From contig JAJYJB010000036.1 in assembly GCA_021789735.1 (NCBI GenBank), forward strand, positions 1 to 24,585: DNA of 24,585 bases, in the 5' to 3' direction. The notes beneath the pieces are model-generated. The model saw nothing but the letters and a program-made list of their open reading frames with translations, was not told where the DNA came from and made no database searches. This DNA comes from Nitrospirota bacterium (GTDB lineage Bacteria; Nitrospirota; Thermodesulfovibrionia; Thermodesulfovibrionales; JdFR-88). The position numbers and the translations under genes are program-made. Numbering within the stretch: position 1 is the first letter of the stretch; each line of letters begins with the position of its first letter. Positions 22,804-24,585 of the stretch are shown here, piece after piece.

Positions 22804-24585
22804 GCCGCTTTTTTGTGTTTTTTCTTTTCCGTCTTCCTCTTCTTTTCCTTAAGGGCGTGCGCCAGGACCTCGTCCATGGTCTCAACCGGTATGAACGTCA
22901 GGTCCCTGGTCACGTACTTGGGAAGCTCGTCAAGATCCTTTAAATTCCTTTTGGGAACCAGTACAGTCTTGACGCCCATCCTCCTTGCCGCTATGGCCTT
23001 CTCTTTTATCCCTCCTATGGGCAGCACCCTGCCCCGCAGGGTGACCTCTCCCGTCATGGCGATGTCTTTTCTGACGGCCTTTCCGGTAAGGGCCGACGCT
23101 ATGGCGGTGGCCATGGTGATTCCCGCTGACGGGCCGTCCTTTGGTATGGCCCCGGCCGGCACGTGTATATGGATGTCCACCTTGCCGAAAAGGTCTTCCT
23201 TTATTCCCAGGCTCCCGGCCCTGGAGCGGACATAGCTTACGGCCGCCTGGGCGGATTCCTTCATGACGTCGCCCAACTGGCCGGTAAGCGTAAGGTGCCC
23301 CCTGCCTTTCATCGTGGTTGCCTCTATGTATATGATGTCGCCCCCCGCCTCCGTCCAGGCAAGACCCGTGGCGACACCCACGTAGTCCTTTTCCATCTCC
23401 TCTTCGGGGAGGAATTTTGGCGCCCCCAGGTATTTGTCCAGGTTCTTGGGAGTTATCTGGAAGGTTTTCTTCCCTGCCCCATTCCCGCTTTCGGCTATTT
23501 CCCTGGCTATCTTCCTGCACAGGCGGGCGATCTCGCGCTCCAGATTGCGCACGCCGGCCTCTCTTGTGTGCTGCATGATGACCTGCCTTACGGCGTCATC
23601 GGACACCTTCAGCGTCTTTTCCGTTATGCCATGGGCGTCCAGCTGTTTAGGGACAAGATAATTCTTGGCGATGCCAAGTTTTTCCTCCTCCGTATAGCCG
23701 CTTAAGTAGATTATCTCCATCCGGTCCCTCAGGGGACCGGGGATGGTGTCCACAACGTTGCCGGTGGTTATGAAAATTATGTTGGACAGGTCAAAAGGCA
23801 CCCCCAGATAATGGTCCGAAAACGTGTTATTCTGTTCCGGGTCCAGCACCTCAAGGAGCGCGGAAGAGGGATCTCCCCTGAAGTCCGTGCCTATCTTGTC
23901 TATCTCATCGAGCATGAAGACGGGGTTGTTGGTGCCCGCCTGTTTTAGCCCCTGGATTATCCTGCCTGGAAGCGCCCCGACGTACGTCCTCCTGTGCCCT
24001 CTTATCTCGGCCTCATCCCTGACGCCGCCAAGCGAAATTCTCACGAACTCGCGCCCAAGCGCCCTGGCGATGGATTTTCCGAGCGAGGTCTTTCCCACGC
24101 CGGGAGGGCCTATGAAACAGAGGATGGGACCTTTCATCTTTGCCTTCAGCTTTCTCACGGAAAGGTACTCAAGTATCCTTTCCTTTATCTTTTCCAGGTC
24201 ATAGTGGTCTTCATCCAGCACCTTCTGCGCCAGTTTTATGTCCAGCTTGTCCTTTGTGGATTTAGACCACGGCAGTTCCACCAGCCATTCCAGATAGGTC
24301 CTTATCGTGGCGGACTCAGCGCTGTCGGGGTGCATCTTCTGGATCCTCCGAAGCTGCTTTTCAGCCTCTTTTGCGACCTTCTCCGGCATCTTTGCCTTTC
24401 CTATCTTGTCCTGGAATTCCCTTATTTCCTCCGCGCGCTCGTCAATATCGCCAAGCTCTTTCTGTATTGCCTTGAGCTGCTCCCTCAGGAAATATTCCCG
24501 CTGCGTCTTGTCTATCTCGCCCCTGGCCTCGGTCTGTATCTTCTGCTGCACTATCAGGAGCTCTATCTCATGGGCCAGCGTTTCG
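22800..24585 (-). CDS. lon: ATP-dependent protease Lon (N-terminus beyond the window)
   Basis: About 595 C-terminal residues are present; the frame is open to the right edge, and roughly the first 190 residues (substrate-binding domain) are missing. Lon is a cytoplasmic AAA+ serine protease that degrades misfolded and regulatory proteins. The coiled-coil [18 protein letters not shown] is followed by Walker [10 protein letters not shown], Walker B VFMLDEID, and the protease domain with DGPSAG (catalytic Ser) and GIKEKAIAA (catalytic Lys). The C-terminus ends in an extra strongly basic tail (about 22800-22855). No start can be assigned. It overlaps thiL by 4 nt. Confidence 0.98.
   Translation of the reverse strand, partial: ETLAHEIELLIVQQKIQTEARGEIDKTQREYFLREQLKAIQKELGDIDERAEEIREFQDKIGKAKMPEKVAKEAEKQLRRIQKMHPDSAESATIRTYLEWLVELPWSKSTKDKLDIKLAQKVLDEDHYDLEKIKERILEYLSVRKLKAKMKGPILCFIGPPGVGKTSLGKSIARALGREFVRISLGGVRDEAEIRGHRRTYVGALPGRIIQGLKQAGTNNPVFMLDEIDKIGTDFRGDPSSALLEVLDPEQNNTFSDHYLGVPFDLSNIIFITTGNVVDTIPGPLRDRMEIIYLSGYTEEEKLGIAKNYLVPKQLDAHGITEKTLKVSDDAVRQVIMQHTREAGVRNLEREIARLCRKIAREIAESGNGAGKKTFQITPKNLDKYLGAPKFLPEEEMEKDYVGVATGLAWTEAGGDIIYIEATTMKGRGHLTLTGQLGDVMKESAQAAVSYVRSRAGSLGIKEDLFGKVDIHIHVPAGAIPKDGPSAGITMATAIASALTGKAVRKDIAMTGEVTLRGRVLPIGGIKEKAIAARRMGVKTVLVPKRNLKDLDELPKYVTRDLTFIPVETMDEVLAHALKEKKRKTEKKKHKKAA

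Noticed and set aside
1..24585. CRISPR arrays, tRNA or rRNA genes, insertion sequences, prophage or defence systems
   Set aside because: I saw no regularly spaced repeats, tRNA-like folds, transposases or defence genes. Apart from the intron fragment the window is housekeeping.

Overview
The window is a dense, one-directional stretch: every gene reads on the minus strand, from right to left. It carries a complete division and cell-wall (dcw) cluster. In transcription order this is mraZ, rsmH, ftsL, ftsI, murE, murF, mraY, murD, ftsW, murG, murC, murB, ddl, ftsQ, ftsA, ftsZ. MurE has the DNPR signature of meso-diaminopimelate ligases, so the wall is probably the DAP type. By eye the sequence is fairly GC-rich, with A-rich gaps. 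Gene order and content suit a Gram-negative or allied phylum, for example a deltaproteobacterial or Nitrospirota-like lineage. I cannot fix the taxon from sequence alone.

Right part (about 18.96-24.59 kb): an upstream group made of lon (cut by the window edge), thiL, a DUF2062 membrane protein, rimO and an M50 site-2-type protease. The first four overlap or nearly so, which suggests one transcript. DUF2062 appears to start at a rare ATT codon behind a good Shine-Dalgarno (SD) sequence.

Middle (about 18.77-18.96 kb): an intergenic region with three AT-rich inverted repeats, a strong sigma70-type promoter, and three GTGG boxes exactly 10 nt apart just before mraZ. These boxes match the known form of MraZ operators and probably make the cluster autoregulated.

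Main part (0.68-18.77 kb): the sixteen dcw genes. They make UDP-MurNAc-pentapeptide (MurB, C, D, E, F and Ddl), move it to lipid II (MraY, MurG), polymerise and crosslink it at the septum (FtsW, FtsI), and assemble the divisome (FtsL, Q, A, Z). Many junctions are 4-nt stop/start overlaps. FtsQ starts with GTG, and FtsA and FtsW with TTG.

Left end (1-0.68 kb): after ftsZ comes a stable hairpin, then a promoter, a cold-shock protein gene and its intrinsic terminator. Immediately after the terminator T-tract is the 5' end of a group II intron, which runs off the window.

I found no wholly new system. The most useful leads are the group II intron behind the terminator, the MraZ operator, the ATT start, a one-base offset at the ftsI start, and Lys-rich simple-sequence tracts inside several conserved enzymes.
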